From CAZGUG01 sp964625335 (GTDB taxonomy: Bacteria > Bacillota > Clostridia > Ch29), in NCBI GenBank assembly GCA_964625335.1, contig CAZVBE010000004.1, forward strand, positions 1 to 64,000: a DNA stretch of 64,000 nucleotides. Reading direction: 5' to 3'. The notes beneath the pieces are model-generated. The model was given only the letters and a program-made list of their open reading frames with translations, was not told the origin of the DNA and ran no database searches. Positions 25,634 through 35,327 of this stretch are shown here, one piece after another. Position numbers and translations under genes: made by a program. The first letter of the stretch is position 1. Each line of letters opens with the position of its first letter.

Positions 25634-26488
25634 ATGGATTTTAAAAAGATGCACGGACTGGGAAACGATTTTATTATAATAGACGGCAGGAACCGCAAAA
25701 TCCATGATATAGGCGGTTTAAGCAAAAAAATATGCGCCCGCAACACAGGAGTTGGCGCCGATGGTTTAATAATGGTATTTCCCTCCCAAAGGGCAGATAT
25801 AAAAATGGCTATATACAATTCGGACGGCAGCCGGGCGGAAATGTGCGGTAACGGCTTGAGATGTTTTGCAAAATATGTGTATGAAGAAGGGATAGTTAAC
25901 AAAACCACCTTCAGCGTGGATACGCCGGCGGGGATTATGCACCCCCGGCTTGTGCTGGAGGAAGACGGCAGGGTTAAGGGAGCAATTGTTAATATGGGCT
26001 GTCCGGTTTTTGAGCCTTCGCGCATTCCGGTGGCCTGCAGCGGCAAACGTTTTATCGATATTCCCGTGGAAATAGATAAAAGGGTATATAATATTTCAAC
26101 CATCGCAATGGGAGTGCCCCATTCGATAATATATGTCGATAACATACAGGATATTGATATAGGACGCATAGGCAGCGCTATAGAAAATCATCCGCTGTTT
26201 CCCCGCAAAACCAATGTAAATTTTGTTCAGCTGTTAGATCGCAATGTCCTGGGGGTAAGCACCTGGGAAAGGGGCGTCGGGAGAACCCTGGCCTGTGGAA
26301 CGGGAAGCTGTGCCGCAGCGGTTGTTTCGGCTGTTTTGGGTAAGACGGGAAGAAAGGTTAAGGTTAAGCTTCAGCTTGGCCAGCTGCTTGTATCATGGGA
26401 ACAGGACGGTCAGGTGCTTATGGAGGGGGATGCGGCAAATGTGTTTTTGGGTAAGCTGTCCGGCGAAATTTATCCTTTGCAAAGCTAG
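25634..26488 (+). CDS. dapF: Diaminopimelate epimerase
   Basis: A 284-residue enzyme that converts LL- to meso-diaminopimelate for lysine and peptidoglycan synthesis. Both catalytic cysteines are present: C71 in EMCGNGLRC and C221 in LACGTGSC. The start at 25634 follows GGGAGTGA. No other lysine-pathway gene is adjacent. The length and motifs are normal. Confidence 0.96.
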   Translation: MDFKKMHGLGNDFIIIDGRNRKIHDIGGLSKKICARNTGVGADGLIMVFPSQRADIKMAIYNSDGSRAEMCGNGLRCFAKYVYEEGIVNKTTFSVDTPAGIMHPRLVLEEDGRVKGAIVNMGCPVFEPSRIPVACSGKRFIDIPVEIDKRVYNISTIAMGVPHSIIYVDNIQDIDIGRIGSAIENHPLFPRKTNVNFVQLLDRNVLGVSTWERGVGRTLACGTGSCAAAVVSAVLGKTGRKVKVKLQLGQLLVSWEQDGQVLMEGDAANVFLGKLSGEIYPLQS

Positions 26489-26585
26489 CAAAATGTGTTA
26501 AATTTAAAGGAAAGGAGACACACGGTGTCTCGGGCTGGAAAGCTATGAAGTCGATAAATAATCTGAGGAAGGATGTTACATAAAT

Positions 26586-27464
26586 ATGGTTTTTAGCATG
26601 ACCGGATTTGGCAGAGGTGAATTCAGGACAGGGGAGACCAGCATTACGGTAGAAATCCGTTCGGTAAATCACAGGTATAATGATATTTCTATCAAAATGC
26701 CGAAGTCTTTGTCTTTTCTGGACGAAAGGGTAAGACAGTATGTGCAGTCGCGCATTTCAAGAGGCAGGGTGGATGTGTTTATTTCCTATGAACTGTCCGA
26801 AGTCAGGGACCCGGAAGTGAAGGTCAATTATGACCTTGCGCACAGCTATTACAATGCGTTGACCCAGCTCAAGGAAAAGGCGGGCATAGAGGACAGGATA
26901 CCCTTTTCCCTAGTTGCTACCTTTCCCGATGTAATAGTGGCAAAACAAAGGGAATTGGATGAAGAGGAACTGTGGAAACAGCTTCTTGATGCCCTTGTCA
27001 ATGCTATGGATATACTTGTCCAAATGCGAAGGCAGGAAGGGGGAAACCATAAAAAGGATATTCTCGATAAGCTTCAAAAAATGAATGACAGGGTATTGGA
27101 TATAGAAAAAAGGGCAGGATTTATTGTGGAGGAATACCGGGAAAAACTGGAGAAGAGAATTGAGGAGCTTAGCAGGGGAATAGACCTTGACAGGGATAGA
27201 ATTTATCAGGAGGTAATAATATTCGCTGATAAGAGCAATATAGACGAGGAAATTGTAAGACTTAAGAGCCATATTTCCCAAATGCATAATATACTGGACG
27301 AAGGAGGCACAATAGGAAGGAAGCTGGATTTTCTGGTACAGGAAATGCATAGGGAGATAAATACTATTGGCTCAAAGGCAAACGATTTACATATTTCGAA
27401 ATCGGTTATAGACATAAAAGCCCAGCTTGAAAAAATGAGAGAGCAAATACAAAACATTGAATAG
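26586..27464 (+). CDS. YicC/YloC family endoribonuclease
   Basis: A 292-residue protein with the N-terminal YicC domain beginning SMTGFGRGE, the mid-segment EIRSVNHRYNDI and the C-terminal DUF1732 domain ending near QEMHREINTIGSKAND. Relatives degrade RNA, including small RNAs, in E. coli. It heads the conserved order yicC-remA-gmk-rpoZ-coaBC-priA. The ATG is preceded by AGGAAGG. Confidence 0.93.
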   Translation: MVFSMTGFGRGEFRTGETSITVEIRSVNHRYNDISIKMPKSLSFLDERVRQYVQSRISRGRVDVFISYELSEVRDPEVKVNYDLAHSYYNALTQLKEKAGIEDRIPFSLVATFPDVIVAKQRELDEEELWKQLLDALVNAMDILVQMRRQEGGNHKKDILDKLQKMNDRVLDIEKRAGFIVEEYREKLEKRIEELSRGIDLDRDRIYQEVIIFADKSNIDEEIVRLKSHISQMHNILDEGGTIGRKLDFLVQEMHREINTIGSKANDLHISKSVIDIKAQLEKMREQIQNIE

Positions 27465-27474
27465 GGAGGTTTAA

Positions 27475-27747
27475 ATGGATATGAAGCTCATTAATATAGG
27501 GTTTGGCAACATCGTTTCCGCAAACAGACTGGTTGCTATAGTGAGCCCGGAATCGGCCCCGATTAAGAGAATAATTCAGGATGCAAGGGAAAGGGGAATG
27601 CTGATAGACGCTACCTATGGCAGAAGAACAAGAGCAGTTATAATTACAGACAGTGACCATATAATACTTTCCGCAGTTCAGCCCGAAACCGTTGCCCATA
27701 GAATGTATTCCAAGGAAATGCCCGGCGGCGCTGCAGGCAGTGAATGA
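27475..27747 (+). CDS. remA: Extracellular matrix regulator RemA (DUF370)
   Basis: A 90-residue DNA-binding protein. The signature INIGFGNIVSANR lies near the N-terminus and DATYGRRTRAVII in the middle. RemA binds DNA through a ring-shaped assembly and activates biofilm matrix and osmoprotection genes in B. subtilis. It has GGGAGG upstream of its ATG (an in-frame ATG at 27481 is possible) and overlaps gmk by four bases. Confidence 0.94.
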   Translation: MDMKLINIGFGNIVSANRLVAIVSPESAPIKRIIQDARERGMLIDATYGRRTRAVIITDSDHIILSAVQPETVAHRMYSKEMPGGAAGSE

Positions 27748-28352
27748 GCAATATGACAGAAAAGGGACTGCTGATAGTAGTCTCCGGCCCCTCCGGAGCC
27801 GGTAAGGGAACCATTTGCAGCAAACTGCTGGAGATAAAAAAGGATTTAGTGGCGTCAATTTCGGTTACAACAAGGGCTCCCAGGGAAGGGGAAGTGGACG
27901 GAAGCGACTATTTCTTTGTTTCAAGAGACGAGTTCCTGAAATTGGAGAATGACGGCGGGCTTATAGAATATGCGGAAGTTTACGGGAATTTTTACGGTAC
28001 GCCAAAGAAGTATGTGGAATCAAACCTGGACAGCGGGAAGGATGTTTTACTTGAAATAGATATACAGGGTGCCCTTCAGGTTAAGGAAAGCTATAAAGAG
28101 GGTGTATTTGTTTTCATACTGCCCCCTTCTATGCAGGAACTAAAAAAAAGGATAATAAAACGCGGTACAGAGCCAGAAAAGGAAATACTGCGGAGGTTTG
28201 AATCCGCTTACAGAGAAATAAACTATGTGTCAAGATATAATTATTTTATAATTAACGATAAAGTGGACATTGCCACACAAAAGCTTCAGTCAATAATTGC
28301 TGCTGAAAAATGCAGGGTAGACAGATTCAAAATGAAATTTATAGGTCGGTAA
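27744..28352 (+). CDS. gmk: Guanylate kinase
   Basis: A 202-residue cytoplasmic kinase that phosphorylates GMP to GDP. The P-loop GPSGAGKGT lies near residues 14-22, and the GMP-binding segment SVTTRAPREGEVDG follows. It overlaps remA by four bases and precedes rpoZ by 12. The length is normal for bacteria. Confidence 0.97.
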   Translation: MSNMTEKGLLIVVSGPSGAGKGTICSKLLEIKKDLVASISVTTRAPREGEVDGSDYFFVSRDEFLKLENDGGLIEYAEVYGNFYGTPKKYVESNLDSGKDVLLEIDIQGALQVKESYKEGVFVFILPPSMQELKKRIIKRGTEPEKEILRRFESAYREINYVSRYNYFIINDKVDIATQKLQSIIAAEKCRVDRFKMKFIGR

Positions 28353-28364
28353 GGAGGTAATTAT

Positions 28365-28571
28365 ATGTTGTATCCTTCCATGAAGTCTCTTCTGAATAAG
28401 GCGGACAGCAGATATACTCTGGTTGTCATGGCTGCCAAGAGAGCGAGGCAGCTGACCCGGGAAAGCGAAGAAGATACAGAGCAGGAAACAACCAATTGTG
28501 TTTCTGCAGCAATAAAGGAGATAGAAAGCGGGAAAGTAGGGTATGTGCGCACAAGGGACGGGATAAAGTAA
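28365..28571 (+). CDS. rpoZ: DNA-directed RNA polymerase subunit omega
   Basis: A 68-residue small subunit that helps fold and assemble the beta-prime subunit. The central signature SRYTLVVMAAKRARQL is intact. AGGAGG lies just upstream of the ATG. Its place between gmk and coaBC is the standard one. Confidence 0.95.
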   Translation: MLYPSMKSLLNKADSRYTLVVMAAKRARQLTRESEEDTEQETTNCVSAAIKEIESGKVGYVRTRDGIK

Positions 28572-28585
28572 CGGAGGGAAGAAAA

Positions 28586-29788
28586 TTGCTAAAAGATAAA
28601 AAAATATTGGTGGGCATATGCGGCGGCATAGCTGCATACAAAAGCGCCGACCTGGTGAGCCGGCTGAGGAAAAAGGGCGCCCGTATCAGGGTAGTAATGA
28701 CAAGGAATGCCAGGGAATTTATTTCGCCCCTTACCCTTGAGACTCTTTCGGAAGACAGGGTTGCATCGGATATGTTTTCTTTTGACCGGCATTGGGAAAT
28801 TGAACATATTTCCCTTGCAAAGTGGGCGGATTATATTATTGTAGCACCCGCCACAGCAAACTTCATTGGCAAGGCAGCTTCGGGCATTGCGGACGACCTT
28901 CTGACTACCACGGTTATGGCTTCAAAGGCCGAAGTCATAATTGTTCCTGCAATGAATACCAATATGTATATTAACACAATAGTTCAGGAAAACATACAAG
29001 GCCTTGTTCAAAAAGGGTACCTGTTTATTGGCCCGGTCAAAGGAGGGCTTGCCTGCGGGGACAAAGGCATGGGAAAAATGGTGGAACCATCGGCTATTGT
29101 AGAATATCTCGAAGGGCTGATAAGTAAAAGACAAGACTTATCCGGGAAAACGGTTTTGGTTACCGCCGGCCCTACCAGGGAAGTGCTTGACCCTGTAAGA
29201 TATTTAACTAACGCTTCTTCCGGAAGAATGGGGTATTCGATCGCAAGGGCAGCGGCACAAAGGGGAGCAAAGGTTTATTTAATAAGCGGGCCGACACATT
29301 TACCGCCCCCCCCGTCGGTTGAGTTCAGGCCGGTTGTAAGCGCTGTTGAAATGTATAATGCAGTTATGGAGCTTTTTCCGCGGTGCGATGCCGTGATAAA
29401 GACAGCGGCTGTTTCGGATTACAGGCCGGACAGGGTACACAACGAAAAGATAAAGAAATCTGAAGGCCGGATTGTACTTGAGCTGGTCAGGAACCCGGAT
29501 ATACTGTTTGAATTGGGAAAAAATAAGGGCGAAAAAATATTGGTGGGTTTTGCAGCCGAAAGCGAAAGGCTTCAGGAGTATGCAACGGATAAGCTTAAGA
29601 ATAAAAATTTGGACTTGATTGTTGGCAATGATATAACCCGGGAAGGGGCGGGCTTTGGCAGCGAAACAAACCAGGGCTTTTTACTGGATGCAAGGGGAGA
29701 GCTGCAACACCTTCCCCAAATGAGCAAAGAGCAAATGGCGGATATTATATTAGATAAAGTAGCATTTTTTTTTGAAAGCAAGAAATAG
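28586..29788 (+). CDS. coaBC: Bifunctional phosphopantothenoylcysteine decarboxylase / synthetase
   Basis: A 400-residue fusion. The N-terminal CoaC flavoprotein domain (about residues 1-180) has GGIAAYK and the catalytic His in HISLAKWAD. The C-terminal CoaB domain (about 185-400) has the segments VTAGPTREVLDPVR and AAVSDYRP. It converts 4-phosphopantothenate to 4-phosphopantetheine in CoA synthesis. The start is TTG at 28586, five bases after ACGGAGGG. With panB (11458) and coaD (47902), three CoA-pathway genes are in this window. Confidence 0.94.
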   Translation: MLKDKKILVGICGGIAAYKSADLVSRLRKKGARIRVVMTRNAREFISPLTLETLSEDRVASDMFSFDRHWEIEHISLAKWADYIIVAPATANFIGKAASGIADDLLTTTVMASKAEVIIVPAMNTNMYINTIVQENIQGLVQKGYLFIGPVKGGLACGDKGMGKMVEPSAIVEYLEGLISKRQDLSGKTVLVTAGPTREVLDPVRYLTNASSGRMGYSIARAAAQRGAKVYLISGPTHLPPPPSVEFRPVVSAVEMYNAVMELFPRCDAVIKTAAVSDYRPDRVHNEKIKKSEGRIVLELVRNPDILFELGKNKGEKILVGFAAESERLQEYATDKLKNKNLDLIVGNDITREGAGFGSETNQGFLLDARGELQHLPQMSKEQMADIILDKVAFFFESKK

Positions 29789-29819
29789 TTGTCTCTGATC
29801 GCCTGCCCGGGACGGAAGG

Positions 29820-32267
29820 ATGTGGTTAATATTGTATGCCCTAATAGTTGTTGACAACCCAAGTCCTTTGGTTGATAAACCCTTCCACTATCTTATACCA
29901 CCCCATTTAAAGAGTAAAATAACGACAGGCTCCAGGGTGGCTGTTCCCTTCGGTTATTCAAACAAGCCTCTTGAGGGCTATGTAGTAGGCATCTCCGAAG
30001 GATATCCTGATAACATAGACAGAATAAAAGCCATAACACGGGCGATCGATACGGTTCCCATGTTTTCCAGGGAATTGATCGGTCTCGCGGCATGGATGAG
30101 AGAGGAGTATATTTGTACGTGGTCCGAGGCTCTTCATTGTATTATGCCTGCAAGGATAGTTAACAAAGGTGTAAAGTTCCTTGTGCCCGGGAAGCATCCG
30201 CCGGAAAACCATAGGGATATAGCAGCCTATCACAGGATTATCCAGGCTATTAAGAGTGCCGGCGGCATGCTGGAATCAATCAGCTTAAGGGACCGGGATG
30301 ATATGCTAAAACCCCTGGAAAGGCTTATAAAGGACGGTTATATATTACAGAAAGAAATACTGGAGACAAAAAATACAGGAAAGCACCGGCTGTGGGTGCG
30401 TCCCGCTTCAAATAAGGCCGATGATGTTCTTCCCAGCAATGCGGTAAGGATGAAGGCGGTGATGTCTTTTTTTTCGGATAATACCCTTGAGGAAATATCC
30501 TGCAGCATGCTTATGGATGAAACCGGATGCAGCCTCCAGTCCCTAAGGGCAATGGAAAAAAAGGGACTGATTGAGCTGTTTGACAAGAGGATATTAAGGC
30601 AGCCCCATTTGCCGTCGGGTCTTATACAGGACAGGGTAGAGCAGATGAGCCACATTCAGGAAAAAGCGGTAGCGAGGATACAAAGCCTGTACGCTCAGGG
30701 CTTTGGGGAAGTACTATTGCACGGTATTACAGGGAGCGGAAAGACCGAAGTGTATATGAGACTTATAGGGAATACTATTAATGAGGGCAAAAAAGCCATA
30801 GTCTTGGTGCCGGAAATCTCGCTGACGCCACAAATGGTGGAGTGGTATCATAAAAGGTTCGGGAAAAGGGCTGCTGTATTTCACAGCAAGCTGTCTGTCG
30901 GTGAAAGGTACGACCAGTGGGAAGGTATTAAACGGGGTGATTATGACGTAGCCATAGGTGCAAGGTCGGCGATATTTGCCCCCTTTGAAAATATCGGTCT
31001 GATAATAATAGACGAAGAGCACGAGCATACATATAAATCCGAAAGCTCACCCCGATATGTTACCCACAGGGTTGCGCATCAAAGGTGCAGTTTTTACAAC
31101 GGACTACTTGTTATGGGCTCCGCAACTCCGTCTGTTGAGACACGTTACAGAGCAAAAACCGGAGAGATTGGGCTGGTTGAAATAAATGAAAGGGCAGGAG
31201 GCAGTGTTTTACCTGCGGTGGAGGTAGTGGACATGAGGGAGGAATTGAAGGAGGGCAACCGGTCGGTGTTCAGTAAAAAGCTGACCGATGAGGTGAAAAA
31301 CGCCCTTTCCCTTAACCAACAGGTAATGCTGTTTTTGAACCGCCGGGGTTATTCCAACTTCGTAAGCTGCAGGGACTGCGGATCGGCAGTGAAGTGCAAA
31401 GGGTGCGATATTTCACTGACATATCATAGGAGTGAAAATTCCCTTGTATGTCATTACTGCGGTTACAGGAGAAAACTGCCCGAACATTGCGAAGTGTGCG
31501 GCAGCAAAAGAATAAAACACCTCGGTTCGGGTACCGAGAAGCTTGAAAAGGCGGTGGAAAGCAGTTTTCTAAAAGCACGAATACTCCGTATGGATATGGA
31601 TACCACAAGGAAGAAGGATTCCCATTACAACATATTAAAAGCCTTCAGGAACAGAGAGGCGGATATACTTATCGGCACTCAAATGATTGCAAAGGGCCTG
31701 GATTTTCCCAACGTTACCCTTGTAGGTGTGATTCTGGCCGATTACAGTCTGAACCTGCCGGATTACAGGGCAGCGGAGAAAACCTTTCAGCTGTTGACCC
31801 AGGTATCCGGCAGGGCGGGCAGGGGCAGCCTTGCTGGGAAAGTGGTTATTCAGACCTATTTGCCCGGACATTATAGCATAATTGCGGCAAAATCCCAGGA
31901 TTATGAAGGATTCTATGACCAGGAAATAAAAATAAGAGAAAGGTTTGGGTATCCACCCTTCACTAGGCTTATCAATATAGTTGTATCGGGAGCAGTGCCC
32001 GATCAAGTTGCGAAGGAATGCAGCGATATAGCCGACAGGATTAGAGAAAGGCTGCAAAAGCGAAATGAACCGGAATATGAGATATATGGTCCTTCCCCGG
32101 CACCCCACTCGAAAATTAAGGGGAAGCATAGATGGCAGGTAATAATCAAGGGAAAAGATCTGAAAAGGATTATAAGGGATGTAAGGGAGACACGGCTGGA
32201 ATTTCTGCGGGGAAAAACGAAAAATTTAAGTATTATTGTCGATGTAGACCCCGTTAGCCTTAACTGA
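29820..32267 (+). CDS. priA: Primosomal replication restart helicase PriA
   Basis: An 815-residue superfamily 2 helicase that reloads the replisome at stalled forks. The N-terminal DNA-binding domain is followed by Walker A GITGSGKTE near residues 302-310, DEEHE, paired zinc-binding CxxC motifs (SCRDCG, CKGCD, CHYCG, CEVCG) and helicase motifs GSATPS and QVSGRAGRG. The ATG is used although the ribosome site is close; TTG at 29832 is an alternative. def and fmt follow, the classic order. Confidence 0.96.
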   Translation: MWLILYALIVVDNPSPLVDKPFHYLIPPHLKSKITTGSRVAVPFGYSNKPLEGYVVGISEGYPDNIDRIKAITRAIDTVPMFSRELIGLAAWMREEYICTWSEALHCIMPARIVNKGVKFLVPGKHPPENHRDIAAYHRIIQAIKSAGGMLESISLRDRDDMLKPLERLIKDGYILQKEILETKNTGKHRLWVRPASNKADDVLPSNAVRMKAVMSFFSDNTLEEISCSMLMDETGCSLQSLRAMEKKGLIELFDKRILRQPHLPSGLIQDRVEQMSHIQEKAVARIQSLYAQGFGEVLLHGITGSGKTEVYMRLIGNTINEGKKAIVLVPEISLTPQMVEWYHKRFGKRAAVFHSKLSVGERYDQWEGIKRGDYDVAIGARSAIFAPFENIGLIIIDEEHEHTYKSESSPRYVTHRVAHQRCSFYNGLLVMGSATPSVETRYRAKTGEIGLVEINERAGGSVLPAVEVVDMREELKEGNRSVFSKKLTDEVKNALSLNQQVMLFLNRRGYSNFVSCRDCGSAVKCKGCDISLTYHRSENSLVCHYCGYRRKLPEHCEVCGSKRIKHLGSGTEKLEKAVESSFLKARILRMDMDTTRKKDSHYNILKAFRNREADILIGTQMIAKGLDFPNVTLVGVILADYSLNLPDYRAAEKTFQLLTQVSGRAGRGSLAGKVVIQTYLPGHYSIIAAKSQDYEGFYDQEIKIRERFGYPPFTRLINIVVSGAVPDQVAKECSDIADRIRERLQKRNEPEYEIYGPSPAPHSKIKGKHRWQVIIKGKDLKRIIRDVRETRLEFLRGKTKNLSIIVDVDPVSLN

Positions 32268-32284
32268 TCAAAAGGAGGCAGAGT

Positions 32285-32734
32285 ATGGCAATACGAAAAA
32301 TCAGGATTGAAGGGGATCCTATCCTCAGGAAAAAATGCAGAACCGTTGAAAAAGTTGATGCAAGGATAAAAACCCTGCTGGAGGATATGGCAGAGACTAT
32401 GAAACACGCTGAGGGCGTTGGTCTTGCTGCACCACAGGTTGGGGTTTTAAGGACAGTGATAATAGTTGATACCGGCGAAGGTCTTATAGAGCTTATAAAC
32501 CCACAGCTTTTGGAAGCAAAGGGAAAGGAAATCGGTGCCGAGGGCTGTTTGAGCATACCGGGGAAATCCGGGGATGTGGAAAGGCCGGCCTGGGTCAGGG
32601 TTAAGGGACTTAACCGAAAAGGTGAAGAGGTGGAAGTTGAAGGCGAAGGCATGCTGGCCAGGGCGCTGTGTCACGAAATAGACCACCTTGACGGTATTTT
32701 GTTTGTTGACAGGATGCTACGCGAAGGCAGGTGA
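32285..32734 (+). CDS. def: Peptide deformylase
   Basis: A 149-residue metalloenzyme that removes the formyl group from nascent N-terminal methionine. The three motifs are intact: GVGLAAPQVG (residues 44-53), EGCLSIPG with C88 and HEIDHLDG with H130 and H134. The ATG is preceded by AAAGGAGG. It is followed directly by fmt, the enzyme that adds the formyl group. Confidence 0.97.
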   Translation: MAIRKIRIEGDPILRKKCRTVEKVDARIKTLLEDMAETMKHAEGVGLAAPQVGVLRTVIIVDTGEGLIELINPQLLEAKGKEIGAEGCLSIPGKSGDVERPAWVRVKGLNRKGEEVEVEGEGMLARALCHEIDHLDGILFVDRMLREGR

Positions 32735-32739
32735 AAGAA

Positions 32740-33675
32740 TTGAAAATTATTTTTATGGGGACACCGGATTTTGCTGTGGCAAGCCTTGAAAGGCTTATTG
32801 CAGAGGGGTATGAGGTTGATAGGGTTATCACCCAACCTGACCGTCCGAAGGGCAGGGGTAACAGAGTGCAGTCCCCGCCTGTAAAAGAAAGGGCTTTGAA
32901 GGCAGGGATTCTTGTAATGCAGCCCGAGCGGGTAAAGGATAAAGGGTTTATTGGCGCATTAAAGGAGATTAAGCCTGATATAATTATAGTAGTTGCCTTT
33001 GGACAGATACTGCCGGAGGAAATAATAAACCTGCCGGCCATGGGATGTATAAATGTCCATGCCTCGCTGCTGCCCAAATACAGAGGTGCAGCGCCCATAA
33101 ATTGGTGTATAATAAACGGAGAAAAACAAACAGGCGTAACCACCATGTATATGGACACAGGGATGGATACTGGGGATATGCTGCTTTGCCGGGCAGCCGG
33201 AATTGGGGATGATGAAACCGCCGGAAAGCTTCATGACAGGCTGGCGGTGATGGGGGCAGACCTGCTTGTGGAAACGCTGCAAGGGGTTATAAAGGGTAAT
33301 TTGGTCAGGAAAGTCCAGGATGACGCACAGGCAACCTATGCTCCGCAGCTTAACAGGGAGACCGGCAGGATAGACTGGAAGCTGGATGCAAGAAGCATTT
33401 ACAACCTTATACGGGGTACCAATCCATGGCCCGGCTGCTATACCCATTACCAGGGAAAACGTATAAAGCTGTGGAAGGCAAAGGTATTGGAAGAGGAAAG
33501 CGAAGGGGTTAGCGGAGAGATAACCGGGGTGGATTCGGCAGGAATGGTTGTACAGACCGGCAGGGGCAGCCTGTTAGTCACCGAGATACAGATGCCGTCC
33601 TCGAGGAGAATGATGGTAGAGCAGTATTTAAGGGGCAACCATATAAATGTTAAGAGCGTATTGGGTGAGCGGTAA
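32740..33675 (+). CDS. fmt: Methionyl-tRNA formyltransferase
   Basis: A 311-residue enzyme that formylates initiator Met-tRNA with 10-formyltetrahydrofolate. The signatures IIFMGTPDFAV at the N-terminus and NVHASLLPKYRGAAPI near residue 105 are present, followed by the C-terminal OB-like domain. I prefer TTG at 32740, five bases after AGGTGA; GTG at 32731, overlapping the def stop, is the alternative and adds three residues. Confidence 0.95.
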   Translation: MKIIFMGTPDFAVASLERLIAEGYEVDRVITQPDRPKGRGNRVQSPPVKERALKAGILVMQPERVKDKGFIGALKEIKPDIIIVVAFGQILPEEIINLPAMGCINVHASLLPKYRGAAPINWCIINGEKQTGVTTMYMDTGMDTGDMLLCRAAGIGDDETAGKLHDRLAVMGADLLVETLQGVIKGNLVRKVQDDAQATYAPQLNRETGRIDWKLDARSIYNLIRGTNPWPGCYTHYQGKRIKLWKAKVLEEESEGVSGEITGVDSAGMVVQTGRGSLLVTEIQMPSSRRMMVEQYLRGNHINVKSVLGER

Positions 33676-33676
33676 T

Positions 33677-34453
33677 ATGTATGATGATAACAGCACGGCA
33701 GACGGGAAAAGATTATTTATCGGTTTGTTAACGCTGCTGCTTACGGCAGTACTGTTTGTGACGGGGACTTTTGTCAGTATGATGATCAGGCAGGAACGGC
33801 TTTTTGCCACAGTGTCGGTAGTTATACTTCTGGTTATTGCTGCGGTATTCGCGCTATTTATACTCATAACCCTGATTTCAATTATTATGGTCTACTCGGG
33901 CAGGGGGAATGTTGCAAGGACAGGGAGGATAGCTAAAAGATCGCTTAATATAATATTCTCTACCGTCCTTGGCTTTGGAAAACTGATAGGTTTGGACAGG
34001 GAAAGAATACAAAGAGCTTATGCCAGTATAAACAACAGGGTTGTTTATTCGAGCAGACCGGATTTGCTGCCGGAAGACATACTGATTTTGCTGCCCCATT
34101 GTATTCAGAGCAGCAAATGCAAGCACAGAATAACAGGGGACATATACAACTGTGCCGGGTGCGGCAGGTGTTCCGTATCAGACCTGGTCAGGCTTGGGAA
34201 AAGGCTGGGGATTAAGATAAGGATGGTACCCGGTGGAACTCTGGCAAGAAAAACCGTCGCCGAGGTCAAACCAAAGGCTATAGTTGCGGTGGCCTGTGAA
34301 AGGGATTTGTGCAGCGGTATGAGGGATATAAGTTCTCTTCCGGTTATAGGGATACCCAATGAGAGGCCATGGGGACCCTGCCGGGATACAAAGGTGGATG
34401 TAAAAAAGGTTGAGGACGCAATAGAATTTTTATGTAACAGGAGGTGTGACTGA
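33677..34453 (+). CDS. DUF116 domain-containing membrane protein
   Basis: A 258-residue protein with two N-terminal transmembrane helices (about residues 12-35 and 45-72) and a cytoplasmic domain with cysteines that may bind metal or an iron-sulfur cluster (SSKCKH, NCAGCGRC). The function is unknown, although the family is conserved after fmt in Clostridia. The start at 33677 has GGGTGA upstream. The stop shares one base with the next start. Confidence 0.87.
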   Translation: MYDDNSTADGKRLFIGLLTLLLTAVLFVTGTFVSMMIRQERLFATVSVVILLVIAAVFALFILITLISIIMVYSGRGNVARTGRIAKRSLNIIFSTVLGFGKLIGLDRERIQRAYASINNRVVYSSRPDLLPEDILILLPHCIQSSKCKHRITGDIYNCAGCGRCSVSDLVRLGKRLGIKIRMVPGGTLARKTVAEVKPKAIVAVACERDLCSGMRDISSLPVIGIPNERPWGPCRDTKVDVKKVEDAIEFLCNRRCD

Positions 34454-35136
34454 TGTTTTTTTACTGGGATTCTACAATGATACTGCTGATACCGGCAATA
34501 CTGTTTACCATGTACGCTCAATCAAAGATAAGCGGTACCTTTAGAAAATATTCGCGGGTACCCGGCAAAAACGGGTTTACGGCAAGCGTTGTGGCAAGGA
34601 AGGTATTGGATATGAATGGCCTGACAAATGTGAAGATAGAAAGAGTAAGGGGAAACCTTACCGACCATTACGACCCGAGAAAGCAGGTGCTCAGGCTGTC
34701 AGATACGGTGCATAGCAGCACTTCGATAGCTGCCCTTGGAGTGGCAGCCCATGAGGCAGGCCATGCTATACAGCATTCCACCGGCTATATACCGCTGCTT
34801 ATGAGAAATACCATAGCTCCTGCAGCCGGTTTTGGCTCAAACCTGTCATGGATTTTAATTTTAGTTGGTCTGTTGTTAAACCGGCTTGAGTTTATACAGA
34901 TAGGGATAGTATTCTTCCTGGCGGTGGTTATTTTTCAGTTAATTACCCTTCCCGTCGAATTTAACGCCAGCAAAAGAGCCATTGCACTGCTCTCTGAAGG
35001 TGGTATTATTACAGATCAGGAAATTGTCCCTGCTAAAAAGGTGCTTAATGCAGCAGCCCTGACCTATGTCGCAGCGGCCTTAACCGCTGTAATGCAGCTG
35101 CTTAGATTTATAATGCTTGCCAACCGGAGGAGATAG
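34453..35136 (+). CDS. Membrane zinc metallopeptidase (YugP family)
   Basis: A 227-residue integral membrane peptidase with the zinc motif HEAGH (H100, E101, H104) and about four hydrophobic helices, including one at the N-terminus. Family PF04298 has no defined substrate. AGGAGG precedes the ATG. In most relatives rsmB lies between this gene and rlmN; here there is a terminator and promoter instead. Confidence 0.9.
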   Translation: MFFYWDSTMILLIPAILFTMYAQSKISGTFRKYSRVPGKNGFTASVVARKVLDMNGLTNVKIERVRGNLTDHYDPRKQVLRLSDTVHSSTSIAALGVAAHEAGHAIQHSTGYIPLLMRNTIAPAAGFGSNLSWILILVGLLLNRLEFIQIGIVFFLAVVIFQLITLPVEFNASKRAIALLSEGGIITDQEIVPAKKVLNAAALTYVAAALTAVMQLLRFIMLANRRR

Positions 35137-35207
35137 CCCCGGGGATTAGCGGATAAGCAGCGCATGTTTTAAACGGCTGTCAGCCAATTATATTTATCTG
35201 CAAACCG

Positions 35208-35238
35208 GTGATGCGTTTTAGGACGCATCACTTTTTCT
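35208..35238 (+). terminator. Terminator after the fmt-DUF116-peptidase operon
   Basis: The perfect stem GTGATGCGT (35208-35216) pairs with ACGCATCAC (35223-35231) and is followed by TTTTTCTT. Confidence 0.9.
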
Positions 35239-35265
35239 TAGTTGATGATAACTGTGCAGGACCTG

Positions 35266-35274
35266 TGTTATAAT
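35266..35274 (+). promoter_or_regulatory. Extended -10 promoter of the rlmN operon
   Basis: TGTTATAAT is an extended -10 element. No good -35 element is seen at the usual spacing. It serves rlmN-stp-prkC-rsgA-rpe-thiN. Confidence 0.5.
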
Positions 35275-35327
35275 ATGGATATATTCTGCAAGGCAGCGAT
35301 AGTGTATAATATAAGGAAGGTGTACAG

